From assembly GCA_963844315.1 (NCBI GenBank), contig CAWJOC010000007.1:62001-126000 (forward strand): a stretch of DNA of 64,000 nucleotides. The letters run 5' to 3'. Source of the DNA: CAWAVN01 sp963844315 (GTDB lineage Bacteria; Planctomycetota; Planctomycetia; Planctomycetales; Planctomycetaceae). Made by a program: the position numbers and the translations under genes. Each line of letters starts with the position of its first letter. Position 1 is the first letter of the stretch. The notes beneath the pieces were generated by a model that saw only the letters and a list, made by a program, of their open reading frames with translations, had not been told where the DNA came from and searched no databases. Shown one piece after another: positions 39,039 through 50,215 of this stretch.

Positions 39039-39189
39039 ATTTTAACGCAAAGAGAAGACGCAAAGCAGGCAAAGGATTCGATCAATTTGAATGGTCTCAT
39101 GCAGGAAATTGGACATTCTCAATCGCTGCCTGTTTCTATTTTCACTTTGCGGACTTAGCGTCTTTCCTTAGCGGTCTTTGCGTTCAATT
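39039..39189. repeat. Inverted pair of CGCAAAG arms, copy A2
   Basis: The left arm TTTTAACGCAAAGAGAAGAC GCAAAG (39039-39081) is matched by the inverted right arm CTTTGCGGACTTAGCGTCTT...CTTTGCGTT (39145-39189). It occupies the convergent junction between the Ca2+ ATPase and the kinase genes. Confidence 0.8.
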
Positions 39190-39231
39190 GTCTTTACCAA
39201 TCGACTAAGAGCTACCGATTTACTTAACTTG

Positions 39232-42200
39232 TCATTCAGGAGTTGTGGGCGGCAGGGCTTTGTCCAAGAGGCTTTTGGATTCCGGGAAGAATGGTTCCAA
39301 AGACGGAGGCGGGGGCGCGGGTGCAAATTCCGGCGCCATTGGGGTGATGACCAACTCCGGCAGCGTGGTGCGGACTTCTCGCTCCAGGAGCAATAGCTCC
39401 AACCGGCGTTCCCAGGACAGGTCCAGAATCCAGCGCGGCACGGGAGCGGAACCCAGCGCGCGGAAGCGGGAATCCAGCAAGTCCGTCGTGAACCGCGCGG
39501 TCTCCGCATGCCAAAGCTGGGCCTGGCGGGCGTGGTCGATGCCAGCGGAATGCGCGGACGATTCCGCGGCGGTTTGGCTCAATTGGTGATGGACCAATGC
39601 CAAGAGGAACCAGATGCGAGGAATGTCCGGCGGGCACTTCCGCGAGGCGTATCGGCGGTAGCCATAGTCCAAAGCCAAGGGCAACGGCGGTTCGTTTTGG
39701 GACAGGGCTTCATTGGGGTGAAGCGGTTCGGGAACCGGTTCCGCAAGGTCCAGGCTGGGCGGGTAAAAGTCCAACAGGATCTGGTTCAAAAGTTCCAATG
39801 CGGTTTGGTATTCCTTAGCCCGGTAATGGGCCATCGCCTGGCTGACCAGGAAATCCAACCGCGGGATCCGTCGGGGCCATCTTCGCCAGGTTGTCATCGG
39901 CCCATTGCTTCAAGGTGCTCGCGGGAATGCCCGGGTTCTCCGTGAAGAGACAAATCCTGAGCGCCAGGGCGAGTTCGCTTGGAGAATCCGTCTTTTGCAG
40001 CAATGGCACAAACGTCTGGCACGCGGTCTGATAATCGGCGGGCTGATCGAGTCCGCTATAGGTCGCGGCGAGTTTGGCCCGCGCGGGCAGGTCATCCGGG
40101 TTTTGGGAGAGCAAGTATTTCAGCTCCGCATTGGCTCGTTCCAACTGGCCGAGTTCCCCCAGAGCCTGGGCGCGCTCCCGATGGTAGTCCACGTTGTCCG
40201 GTTCGAGCGCGAGGAGTTGGTCGAGATGCCAAAGCACGGGAGACCAATAACCTGCCGACCGGCCATCAAGGGCTTTCTGTTTGTGCCAGTCCTTGCGTTC
40301 GAGAGGATCGCCGGGCGGAGGATTCTCGGCCTGGAGAAACTCCCAAGCCGTACCCAAGTCGCGGGATTCGAGTGGGGCCAGTTCGCCGGTCGCATCAATC
40401 CTTCGGCCCGAGATCACCTGGGCGAGCAAGGTCCATTCGCGGGCCGAGCGGTTGGTACCACTCGTAAAGTCCCAAATCCGTAAACCCTGTTCCTGATCGA
40501 GTTGTTCGGGCGATTCATTGGCGCGCGGAGCGGAGGTCACGAGCAACCGTCCATCCCGGCTGAGGCGCGGGGCACGACGGCTTGCCCATGCCAGAGCCGG
40601 GGCGTGATCGGTTCGGACGTTTCGACCGACCAGACCCTGGCGCTCCCATCGAGCGATCCGGTGGCCAGGAACCGCCCGCCTTCACTGAAGATCGCCGAGC
40701 CGATTTTTCCCCAATGGTCCAGAGGGCGAGTCACCGGCTGGCCGGTGGTCAGGTCCCAGACGCGGATTTCATTCGAGGGATCCAAGGCCCAGGCTTCGGG
40801 CGTTTTGCCGAGTTGCGTGAGGAGCCGTTGCTGGTCGAGGGTAACCACGTCAAAGGTTCCAGGCAGGACCGGGTTTTCCGGCAGACCTTGCACCGCATCG
40901 TTCAGACGTTGTTTGTCTTCATCCGACAATTCGCCGAGACCGAACTTTTCCAGATCTTTGAAAATCACCGTATTGGTGGAGCTGATGGGTTTTTTCTTCA
41001 CCCCGCCATCCCGCGTGGGCTGCTCTTCAATGCGGGTGAGCATTTCGGTGAGGGCGGTGAACTTCCAGCGGCCCCAGGTCTTTTGATATTCAGGGGGCAT
41101 GGACGTTAATGTGCCGTTGGTGGCTTTCCAGGCGGTGCGTTTGACATCGTCGGAACCATTGATGCGCTGGTAGTCGAAAACGAAACGGTCGTTGGGGTCG
41201 AAGATCACCGTGCCGGACTCTTCGCTGCCGGTCAGAAACCGCGATCCGTCCTTCAGGCTCTCCAAATCCCAAAGTCTGGTTTCGCCCAGCGTGTTATTTC
41301 CCCCAGCGGCTAAGAGCTTCAGGCTTTGGCGGTCAAATTCCAGCACCGACACCGCGCGGTTGTGCCCCAAGGTTCCCGAGAGGGGCGTTGCCGTCTTGAC
41401 ATCCCAAACCATGAGCAGCCCCGGCTTATCGGAGAACTCATCACCCCAACCCAAGGCGAGATAGCGGTTCGTGGAATCGAACGCGGCTTCCAAGAGAGGC
41501 AACACAGGATCGCGCGGCAACGGCAGCTGCGTTTTCTCGTCGGATTTCAGATCCCACACCCAAGCCGTGCTATCGTCCACTGCGCAAAACACCCGGCTTC
41601 CATCGGCGCTCACGCGAAGCAACTTGACGCCCGCGAAACCGTCCAAACGCCAAGCCCATTGTTGGCCGGTCGCGGTGGATACGGCCCAGACTTCCCCTCC
41701 ACCATCCGCCGGGACCTGGGCCTTCGAAACAAACTGGAGCGGATTCCGTTCGGACCGAAAATCGACCGCGGGCACTGGTTTGTCTTGGGGTTCGGCATCC
41801 GGTGCTCCGAATGCCACCGCGAACCGCTCGCCATTCGCGCTGAACGCCGCCTGAGCGATCAGGGAGGATTCCGGCAACGGCCATTCCTTGAGTGAATTGG
41901 CGTGAATTACATCGAACAGAACCAGGTTGGAATCCCGCGCGATCAGCGCGTGCATGCCGGTCGGAGAGAGCGCCACAACGTCGCCGGGCTGACTTGGCTG
42001 AGGCAAACGCTGGCCCGTTTCGGCGTCCCAAATCGTTAGCTCGTTGGCTTCGGTGATCGTGCAGACGCCGGGGACGATCTCCTTCTTCGCGTCCGATTCA
42101 TATTCCAACTGGCAAAATGCCGCATGCCGAACGGTCGATTCATGAGGCAGTTCCAACTCGATTTGATTTCGTGAAGGATGCCAGACCCGCGCGATATTGT

Positions 42201-44507
42201 CATCGGAGAGCGTCAAGAGCCTGGACCCATCCGCATTGAACAGCACTCGATAAACTAAAGGCTTTGGTTCCTTGGCCGGGGCGAAGGTGTTTTCGGTCAC
42301 GCCGGTTTTCACGTCCCAAAGCCGGACCACGCCGTCCGGTCCCAAGGTCGCGACCTGCGTGCCGTTGGGACTGAGGCAGGCATCACGGGCATCCAGCCAA
42401 AGTTGCTTGAGCGGATACTGCCTGATGGATGATTCCACCCGCATGCGGTTCAAGCCCCAAAGCGTTTGCCATTGCTGCTTCAAAGCCACATCGGCATCGG
42501 GCTGGTCCTCCAGCGACTTGACGACTTGCTCGGTCAGTTCAAGGGCCTCGGCGAACCGCAGCACCGAGCCGGTTTCATCGCCGGTCTCGTAGAGTTGCCA
42601 CCCGGAGGACACGCTTTGCCGAATCTGCTGCCCCACCGCTTTGAGGCGTTGCCGCTCGGCTTCTTGCCGCTGCTTGACGGCGGTTTGGGCCAGGGCCATG
42701 TTTTCTTCGGAGAGCGTGCGGTTCTTTTCGGCTTCAGCTTCGGCGGCAATGGTTTGCGCGGTGGCATCCTGGGCCGAAAGTGCGCCTGGATCGCAAAGTG
42801 CGTGGAGAACGCCGTGCCCAACACCAGCGATGCCACTGAAATCACAATCAGTGCCGTGGTGAAAGGCTTTCGGCGGCACAAGCGTCCCAATCTTGCAATC
42901 CGTCCGATGGGCCGGGAGAGAATGGGTTCATTCCGTAAGACGCGCTCCAATTCCTCCTTGAGCGCGAAGGCGTTTTGAAACCTGCGGGCGGGATCCTTTT
43001 CCAGGCATTTGAGGCAGATGGTTTCCAGATCGCGGGGAATGGCGGCGTTGAATTTTCGCGGGCTGGGGGCCTCCTCGTCCAGCACCTGCATGAGCATCAT
43101 TTGCACGTTGCCCCGGAACGGCCGCTCGCCGGTGAGTAGCTCAAACAAAATCACGCCCAACGAATACACATCGGCCCGCGCATCGGCTTTGTGGGCATCA
43201 CCTCGGGCTTGTTCGGGCGGCATGTAGGCGGGCGTCCCGAACACGTCGCCGCGAGTGGTCATGGTGACTTCGACCTTATCGCGTTTGGCGAGGCCAAAGT
43301 CCATGATGTGCGGCTCGCCACTGGCATCCAGCATGATGTTCGCGGGTTTTAGGTCCCGGTGAATCACGCCGAAGAGATGGGCATGGTGCAGCGCCCCCGC
43401 CACTTTCGCGCAGAGGTCGACGGCTTGGAGGCAACCGGGTTTTTGATCTTCAAGCCACCGCGCCAGATCAATGCCTTCCACAAAATCGCTGACGATGTAG
43501 ATGAGGTCGTTCTCGCGGCCCACTTCATGCACGCCCACGATGTTTGGATGCCGGAGTTGGGCGGCGGCGCGGGCTTCGCGGATGAACTTCTCGATGTCGT
43601 CGGCCGCGAGAATTTCCTTGCGGGGAATTTTCACCGCCACGATGCGGTCGAGTTCGGTATCGTGGGCTTTATAAACCGTGCCGAACGCGCCCATGCCGAT
43701 CGGCGCGATCAGCCGAAAATGGCCGATGGTTTCGAGCCGCGACGTTGGCCCGACCTGCGTGGTTTCATTCACCAGATTGAACGTGCTGCCGCAGCGGGAA
43801 CAAACCAGGGCGGAAAGTTCCGTCGTCGCGGGACAATCCACGCTGGCTTCGCAGTGCGGACAGCGGACGCGGAACGTTCCCGGCGTGGCCAGGCCGCCAA
43901 GGTCTCCCGTCCTGCTGGCGAAAGACCGGCCCGAACCGTTTCGGGCGGCGGTCGATTGCTCGGATTGCCCCGTCCAGGTGTATTGCGGATCGGTGCCCGG
44001 TTTTTCCTCAAGGGGCAATCGGTTGACCGGCTGGGAAGGCGGGATTGGGGCGGAAGGCTCGTCGGGCGAGTTCCAAAGCCCGCTCACCGAAAACTCGGCC
44101 TCGACTTCCTCCTCGAACTCTTCGGGAGGGTCCGGCTTCTTACCGTCGGCCTGCTCCAACTCGAACGGGTTGGGACCGTTGAAGGTTCCTTCTTCACCTT
44201 CCCAGGAATCGAGATTGACGGACTCGTCATCATCGTCCTGGGCCTTAGAACTGGGATCCAAAGAGTCCTCAAAGGCTGGCGGCCAGTCCGAAGGTTTGGT
44301 CGAAAACGCATTTGCGGGCGGATTGCTGGAAGTCGTTGCTTCCGGCAATTGATCGCGCGGGGGTTGTTCGATGTCGGTGATTTCCGAGGCGATGGGATAC
44401 AACTCGAACTTATGGCCGCACTCCGGGCATCGTCCGTTGAGGCCGAAGAAGGACTCATTCGGGAGATACATCGTGTGAAAGCATTCCGGGCAACACGTTG
44501 CGTGCAT
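39232..44507 (-). CDS. Giant zinc-ribbon Ser/Thr protein kinase with WD40 and TPR-like C-terminus (frameshifted three times)
   Basis: About 1750 aa. Order: zinc ribbon CPECFHTMYL...RCPECGHKF; an acidic, low-complexity linker; a second ribbon CPHCEASVDC...CSRCGSTF; a Hanks kinase domain (glycine loop IGMGAFGTVYKA, VAVKIPRKE, HRDLKPANIML, DFGLAK, GTPAYMPPEQARG); one membrane helix (TTALIVISVASLVLGTAFS); a coiled coil; about ten WD40 blades; and a TPR-like helical end. Thus a cytoplasmic kinase with an extracytoplasmic sensor or scaffold. ATG at 44507 puts the ribbon at the N-terminus; the frame is open to 44609. Breaks near 42785 (GGCGCA), 40560 (CCGCGCC) and 39860 (CCCGCGG) leave four overlapping open segments. 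Confidence 0.85.
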
Positions 44508-44778
44508 CTGGCCCACCCATGCCGATTTCCGTACTTGATCCCTCACGCCTTTCCGCCTGGCTCCCTCTCCGATGATTGTACCGCCCCCAACCCCGCTCGT
44601 CAGGGACAAAATCCCTCATCCCTGTGGGCGAGTGGGACTATCGTCGGGAATGATTTCTTGACGCTTGGTATCAGATACCCAAACCAAACCTTGGGCGGAC
44701 ACCGGCAAAAGCCTACCCTCTCTTGATCCGCCTGTTTATGATGCAATCAGGGAAAGCGTGATCCGCCCCAAAGGAACG

Positions 44779-45444
44779 ATGACTCAACAGCCCAAGGAAT
44801 CCGCCATGTCGGTCACCGACCAGAATTCACAAGTCGCGGCCCCGCAACTGGCTCCCTTGACGCGCGGCGCGCTCAATACGCCTAATCTGATCACGATCAG
44901 CCGACTGCTCCTGGCGGTGCTGTTGTTTTACCTGATTGATTACGACGGTTATTGGCGGCTGGCGGCGGCGGTGTTTCTGGCGGCGGCGGCGACGGATTTC
45001 CTCGACGGCTACATCGCCCGCAAGTATGGACTGGTCACCACGCTGGGCCGGATCATGGATCCTTTTGCCGACAAGATCATCATCTGTGGAGCGTTCGTGT
45101 TTCTTTTGGGCAAAGCTAACTCCGGCGTGACGGCATGGATGGTGATTATCGTCATTGGCCGGGAAATGTTCGTCACCAGCCTCAGGGGGTTTTTGGAGCA
45201 GCACGGCATGGATTTCTCCGCCACGATGAGCGGCAAGCTCAAAATGGTCGTGCAGTGTGCCGCCGTCGTCGCCAGCCTGTTATCGCTCAGCCCGGATTTC
45301 CGCGAATTGCTCCCGCAAGTGGACCAGATCCGCGATGTCCTGTTGTGGTCGGCGGTGGCGATCACGGTTTACAGCGGAGCCATCTACTTGCACCGCGCGG
45401 GTGTGATGATCCGCCAGCAAGCCGCCAACGCGCGGCAACCCTAG
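44779..45444 (+). CDS. pgsA: CDP-diacylglycerol--glycerol-3-phosphate 3-phosphatidyltransferase
   Basis: Phospholipid synthesis: makes phosphatidylglycerol phosphate from CDP-diacylglycerol at the inner membrane. About 221 aa with the CDP-alcohol phosphatidyltransferase motif DGYIARKYGLVTTLGRIMDP continuing FADK, i.e. D-G-x2-A-R-x8-G-x3-D-x3-D, and five to six hydrophobic helices starting NLITISRLLLAVLLFYLI. ATG at 44779 (AAAGGAA upstream) is chosen; MSV at 44806 is an alternative. Frame intact. It stands alone, divergent from the kinase gene. Confidence 0.92.
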   Translation: MTQQPKESAMSVTDQNSQVAAPQLAPLTRGALNTPNLITISRLLLAVLLFYLIDYDGYWRLAAAVFLAAAATDFLDGYIARKYGLVTTLGRIMDPFADKIIICGAFVFLLGKANSGVTAWMVIIVIGREMFVTSLRGFLEQHGMDFSATMSGKLKMVVQCAAVVASLLSLSPDFRELLPQVDQIRDVLLWSAVAITVYSGAIYLHRAGVMIRQQAANARQP

Positions 45445-45469
45445 CGTGGAAACCGATACGGACAAAGCG

Positions 45470-45645
45470 GTTTAACGCGAAGACCGCAAAGGGAAGACGC
45501 GAAGAAGCAGAAAGAAGGACGAAAGTCGTGGCACAGACATTCCTGTCTGTGCCACCTTCCCCTTGGGAACCGAGGCTTTGATCGGAGTTCTATATTACAC
45601 TTGGCGGCCTTTGCATCTTCCCTTTGCGATCTTTGCGTTAACCCC
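45470..45645. repeat. Inverted pair of CGCAAAG arms, copy A3, with family E palindrome nested inside
   Basis: The left arm TTTAACGCGAAGACCGCAAA GGGAAGACGCGAAG (45471-45514) is matched by the inverted right arm CTTTGCATCTTCCCTTTGCG ATCTTTGCGTTAA (45609-45641). The ~90-bp spacer contains the separate palindrome at 45528-45555. It is located in the convergent junction between pgsA and the phosphodiesterase. Confidence 0.8.
45528..45555. repeat. Palindrome GTGGCACAGACATTCC..., family E copy 2
   Basis: 28-bp perfect inverted repeat, GTGGCACAGACA-TTCC-TGTCTGTGCCAC. The same sequence forms each arm of the longer element at 28347-28405. It lies inside CGCAAAG element A3. Confidence 0.85.
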
Positions 45646-45659
45646 CTCTTAAATTCCCC

Positions 45660-47042
45660 TCAGAATTGCAGGTCAAGCACCATTTGCTTGACGGCGGTCA
45701 TCGGGATGTGGTCGCGTTCGATTTTTCGCGATGAGGAGATGAAGACCGGGCTTTCGCTGGCTTCTTTCCCCAGGGTGGGCAGTCGGCCGTGAGTGCCTTT
45801 CACCAGCGTGGCATCGAGCGAGATGACATCCATGTAATACCGAAAGCCCAGCATCTTCCGGGCGAGCCTGCGGGCGATGTGCAGTTTGGGAAATTTGATT
45901 TTTGGATCGACCAAAAGCTCCACAGGGTCGTAGCCGGGTTTTCGGTGGATGTCCACGGTGCGGGCGTAGTCCGGGGCCAAATCATCATCCAGCCAATAGT
46001 AATACGTGAACCACGCCCCCGGAGCCGCGACCGCGACGAGTTCACCGGAGCGTGGGTGATCCAAACTGAACTCGCGCTTCCCGGCGTCATCCAAAACCCG
46101 CTCGACGCCATCCGTTTTTTGAAGAAGCTCTTTCACCGCCGGGACATCTTTTAGGTTCTCTATGTAAACATGGGCGATTTGATGATCCGCCACCGCGAAC
46201 GCCCGCGAAGCCCCGGCATCGAGCGATTCCCAACCCAAGGGTTCCACGCGCGCGGCAAGGTAGCCCGCCTCCCGCAATACGCGATTGATGTGGACGGGAA
46301 GATGGGCCTTGGTGATGGCGTACTCCGAAACCACCACGACTTCCGCACCTTCCGCGCGGGCGGCTTCAATCAGCTTGCCCGCCTCGGCATCGACCAGTTT
46401 GATGTCCTCCGCGATGCGGGGATCATCGGGACCGAGCCTTTGCAGGTTGTAATCCAGATGCGGAAGATAGACCAATAACAACGTCGGATGATACTGCATG
46501 AGCACATCCACGCTGGCCTCGGCGATCCAACGGGAACTCGTAATGTCCGCCCCCGGTCCCCAAAACTTGAGGAGCGGAAACACGCCGAACTTCTCCTGCA
46601 ACTGATGCCGCAGTTCCGGCGGTTGGCTGTAAGAATCAAAAACCTTCCGCCCATCCGCCGGGTAACTCGGCCGCGGCGTCATGGACCATTCCACGTCCGC
46701 ATACATGTTGTACCACCAGAACATCTTGGCGGTGGTATAAGCCGGATCGCGCGACCGCCCCGCTTGCCAGATGCGTTCGCCTTGGACCAGACGGTTCGAT
46801 TGCCGCCAGAACAAGACCTCGGCCAGATCGCGAAAGTACCAGCCATTGGCGATGATGCCGTGATCTTTGGGCAATAACCCGGTGAGCATCGTCGTTTGGG
46901 CGGAGCACGTCACCGCCGGCAGCACCGTGCCCATCGGACGGGCAAAGCCTTCATCCGCCAAGCGTTTCAAATGCGGCGTGTTCTCGCCCAGCATTTCGGG
47001 CGTGAGTCCGACGATGTTAATCAGCACGACAGATTGGGGCAT
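45660..47042 (-). CDS. Type I phosphodiesterase / nucleotide pyrophosphatase family protein
   Basis: About 460 aa, alkaline-phosphatase superfamily. MPQSVVLINIVGLTPEMLGENTPHLKRLADEG carries the first metal-binding acidic site, and TVLPAVTCSAQTTMLTGLLPKDHGIIANGW provides the nucleophile Thr/Ser region. LVYLPHLDYNLQRLG (Asp/His) and ADHQIAHVYI (His) complete the metal site. No signal peptide, so probably cytoplasmic; substrates may be nucleotides or phosphodiester lipids. ATG at 47042 lies 2 nt after the stop of the upstream FHA-cyclase gene, so the two are cotranscribed. Relatives occur in archaea and planctomycetes. Confidence 0.85.
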   Translation of the reverse strand: MPQSVVLINIVGLTPEMLGENTPHLKRLADEGFARPMGTVLPAVTCSAQTTMLTGLLPKDHGIIANGWYFRDLAEVLFWRQSNRLVQGERIWQAGRSRDPAYTTAKMFWWYNMYADVEWSMTPRPSYPADGRKVFDSYSQPPELRHQLQEKFGVFPLLKFWGPGADITSSRWIAEASVDVLMQYHPTLLLVYLPHLDYNLQRLGPDDPRIAEDIKLVDAEAGKLIEAARAEGAEVVVVSEYAITKAHLPVHINRVLREAGYLAARVEPLGWESLDAGASRAFAVADHQIAHVYIENLKDVPAVKELLQKTDGVERVLDDAGKREFSLDHPRSGELVAVAAPGAWFTYYYWLDDDLAPDYARTVDIHRKPGYDPVELLVDPKIKFPKLHIARRLARKMLGFRYYMDVISLDATLVKGTHGRLPTLGKEASESPVFISSSRKIERDHIPMTAVKQMVLDLQF

Positions 47043-47044
47043 GC

Positions 47045-48896
47045 TCAAAACGCTGGCAGCGTGATGACGCCGTCCCAATTCGGTGGGGGTTCGTAGTCGT
47101 TTAGCGCGATGAAGATCATCAGAAAATCCTTGGCCCGGTCTTCAGCGGGCAGGCGGTCGAGCAGTTTGATGGCCTCGGACCAGTGACCGGCGGTGAGGGC
47201 ATTGACGGCGGCTTCGTATTCCTCAATCTGCTCATCGCTGAGCGAGCCTTCCTGATCCGCGGGGGGAATCAGCTCAGAAATCAGCATTGGAGCGTCCGCC
47301 CCCTGAAGCCTGATGCGTCCTAGGAATCGGCAGCGGCCATCCTCCGGCAAGAGATGCTTTCGGGCAAATTCGGCGGTGGCTTCGTCCAGAAGAATCGGAG
47401 CGCGCAAGCGTTTTGGTCAGGCTTTCCAAGAGCGAGCCGCGCTCTACCACCGGGCCGAACGCGCCGAACTTGGCGTGCTGCTCGTTGCCGATTTTGCCCG
47501 CGAGAGCCACCCCGTGGGCAATGCCGATGCCCATCCGCAGATCCGCCAAGGGGCCGGTGCCTTGTTTTCTGGCTTTGCGAAATTCGTCCTGGATCATCAA
47601 CGCCGCCCGGCAAGCGGGGAGTGGCCCTTCCTCGCAGTCGAGGGGCCAACCCCAAAAGCCCAAGGCCGAATCGCCCTGGTAATCGCCGACCACGCCATCG
47701 TGCTGAAAGATGCCCCGCGTCATCACGCCCAAAGCTTCGCTGACGTGGGTTAAAAGGTGAAGAAGTTTGCCCTTGGGAGCCAACTCGGCACGGCGGGAAA
47801 ACCCCCTGAGGTCGCAGACGAGGGCGGTGATGTCGCATTCCCTAGGGGCAAACACGTGCGGGTCGTGCGATTCGTTCAGCCAATCCACGACGTTCGGCGA
47901 GAAGAAATGCCCCAACAGCCCTTGTTGCTGCTGCAGCAGCCGGACTTGCCTTGTGGCCCCCACGAATTGGGCTAAGAGTTCGATGTAGCGGACATCGGGT
48001 TTGAGTTCCTCCAGATCGCGGAGGAAATAACCGTCGCGGGCGAATTGCCCCGAGACGTACAAGCACCACTCGCAGCGGCGCTTGTCGGGAACGGGCACGC
48101 AAATCGCCCATTCCAGATTGAGCGAGTTGGTCGCATCGTCGATCTCGTCATCATTCGAGAGACTAGTCACTCGGCCGCCGAGCGGCTTGTTCCACATGTG
48201 GACCCGGCTCGTGCCTTCCATCAAGGCGGGATAAACCAACCGCCGGCTGGGACGAAACTCTTTCTTCTCATCCCGTAAAACGCTGCGGACCAGATCGAAC
48301 TCCGCCTGATCCGGCCGGGTACAGTCCCGGCAGCGGATGACCGCGGCGGCTTGACCCAAGGGAATCGTGGGCAACAAGAGCGCCACCAATTGCGAAGCGA
48401 ACTCGGCATCGTTCCGCGATTTCGCAATCAGCTTGGGTAGCATCGCGAAGACTTCCATGCGGTCCGTCTGGTTCCCGAACTCCGTCACCCGCAATTCATC
48501 CACGGTATAGATCCGCTGGTCGATGGACGTGCGGTCGATCTCTTCCGGCGGGTCGTCCGGTTCTTCCGCATAGCGGGCTTCCGGCGCTTCAAAGCGAAAG
48601 TTCGTCTCGCCGATGCGGAACGTCCCGCCCGGCGGGATTTCCACAACCGTTCCCTGCTCGATTTCGTTTTTGTATATCGGGTTTTTGGATTCCGGCAACC
48701 GCCGGATTTGCAACCGGCCGTTCTGAAAGACCAAGTCCGCATAGTTCCGCGAGATCAGCCGGTCCCAAGGGATGAGCCAACCCAGCATGCCCGACTCCGG
48801 CACGGGAACGCGGCCCAAACGCACCAATTGGCCTTCCGCGAACGTGAGCTTCAAAATCTGGGCGGTGTCCCTAAGTTGAGCGGATAATTCAGCCAA
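47045..48896 (-). CDS. FHA-GAF-class III cyclase-like protein lacking key catalytic residues (frameshifted)
   Basis: About 617 aa. Residues ~5-110 resemble an FHA phosphothreonine-binding domain (VRLGRVP, SRNYADLVF, GGTFRIGETNF); ~150-330 a GAF-like sensor (RRCEWCLYVSGQFA); ~355-540 a class III nucleotidyl cyclase (DITALVCDLRGFS, GIAHGVALAGKIGN); then a helical tail. The metal Asp residues are present (CDLRGF, QGDSALGFWG), but the adenine-specifying Lys of VDKFIGD is replaced (VGDYQGD) and the usual N-x3-R reads VERGSLLE. It may be inactive or have other chemistry. The frame breaks at about 47406 (GCTTGCGCGC). TTG at 48896 after AAAGGGAA is the likeliest start; ATG at 49064 adds non-coding-like sequence. 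Confidence 0.78.
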
Positions 48897-49090
48897 GAGG
48901 CAGTTCCCTTTCACTGCAAGCTCGCCAATGACACCTAATGTCCGCCAACAAGCGGACAAAACCCAAAAGATGCTTGCGTAAACTTCCCGCCGCGGCTGGT
49001 TTGGCAGCGGGATCTTCCTAGAATGTACCGGATAAACCGGCTCAATCAAGTGGCTTTCCCCCATCGCTTACGAAACGGCGCATCCAAGTC

Positions 49091-50143
49091 ATGGCTGATG
49101 ATTCGATTTCCCTCACCGCCCCGTTCGCGGAGCGATTTGCCCGGTTGGCCTTGGATTGCGTGGACCGTGAATACCCCAACCATATCCTGCATCTGCTCAA
49201 TGCCGACGATGATGTGGCCCCGCCCCGCGAGTTGACGCCGGTGTTCTACGGCTGTTTCGATTGGCATTCCGCCGTGCATGGGCATTGGACGCTTTTGCGA
49301 TTGCTGCGATTGTTTCCCGATGCCTCCTGGTCGTCCTCCGCTCGAAGTGTATTGAACGAGCACTTCACCGAAGACCGCATTGCAGGGGAATGGAAGTATC
49401 TTTCCTGCCCAAGCCGCGCGGGATTTGAACGGCCTTATGGACTCGCCTGGCTGTTGCAACTTGTGATGGAATGCCGCGAATGGGACGCCTCGGACAGCCA
49501 ACTTTGGGCCAAACGCCTGTCACCTTTGGAAACGCTCGCGGCGGATCGATTTTCCAGTTGGCTGCCTAAGCTGACGCATCCCATCCGCTCCGGCGAACAC
49601 AGCCAAACGGCGTTCGCTTTGGGACTGGTTTATGATTGGGCATTCCAGTCTCAAAATGAAATGATGATCGAACTCATTACCAAGCGGGCGTTGACGTTTT
49701 ATCGAAACGACCAGAATGCCCCGCTGGATTACGAACCCTCCGGCCATGATTTTCTCTCGCCCGCGTTAGCCGAAGCAGATTTGCTCCGACGATTTCTGCC
49801 GCCCGAAGAATTTGCCCTTTGGCTCGAAAGATTCTTGCCGCAACTCTCTCATAACAAGAATCACGATTGGTTTTTGCCCGTTGAAGTTGCCGACCCCAGC
49901 GATGGCAAACTCGCCCACTTGGATGGGCTGAACATCAGCCGGGCTTGGATGCTTTTAGGAATCGCCCAGGGTTTGCCGTCCGATGATCCCCGCCGCGAAA
50001 CGCTGCTCGCTACGGCCCAACAGCATGCCCAAAAGGGATTGGCTTCCGTCACCGGCATGCACTATGCAGGCGGTCATTGGCTGGGCAGTTTCGCAACCTA
50101 CCTCCTCTCCAATCGTGGCCTCGCAAAGCCCCGACCTACTTAG
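49091..50143 (+). CDS. DUF2891 family protein
   Basis: 350 aa matching DUF2891 over its whole length: YPNHILHLLNADDDVAPPRELTP then VFYGCFDWHSAVHGHW, RPYGLAWLLQL, GEHSQTAFAL and SPALAEADLL. The fold is predicted to be an (alpha/alpha) barrel like that of glycoside hydrolase or epimerase families; no activity is established. Cytoplasmic, with no signal peptide. Frame intact. The methyltransferase gene follows on the same strand after ~70 bp. Confidence 0.88.
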   Translation: MADDSISLTAPFAERFARLALDCVDREYPNHILHLLNADDDVAPPRELTPVFYGCFDWHSAVHGHWTLLRLLRLFPDASWSSSARSVLNEHFTEDRIAGEWKYLSCPSRAGFERPYGLAWLLQLVMECREWDASDSQLWAKRLSPLETLAADRFSSWLPKLTHPIRSGEHSQTAFALGLVYDWAFQSQNEMMIELITKRALTFYRNDQNAPLDYEPSGHDFLSPALAEADLLRRFLPPEEFALWLERFLPQLSHNKNHDWFLPVEVADPSDGKLAHLDGLNISRAWMLLGIAQGLPSDDPRRETLLATAQQHAQKGLASVTGMHYAGGHWLGSFATYLLSNRGLAKPRPT

Positions 50144-50215
50144 ACTGCATCGCGACTCACCCGTTGAAAGCGATAGCCACTTATAGACCTACCGCGATAG
50201 AAAGTTCAATTCCTA

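Noticed and set aside
43359..44726. 455-aa plus-strand ORF overlapping the kinase
   Set aside because: Antisense shadow; the minus-strand frame carries complete kinase and zinc-ribbon motifs.
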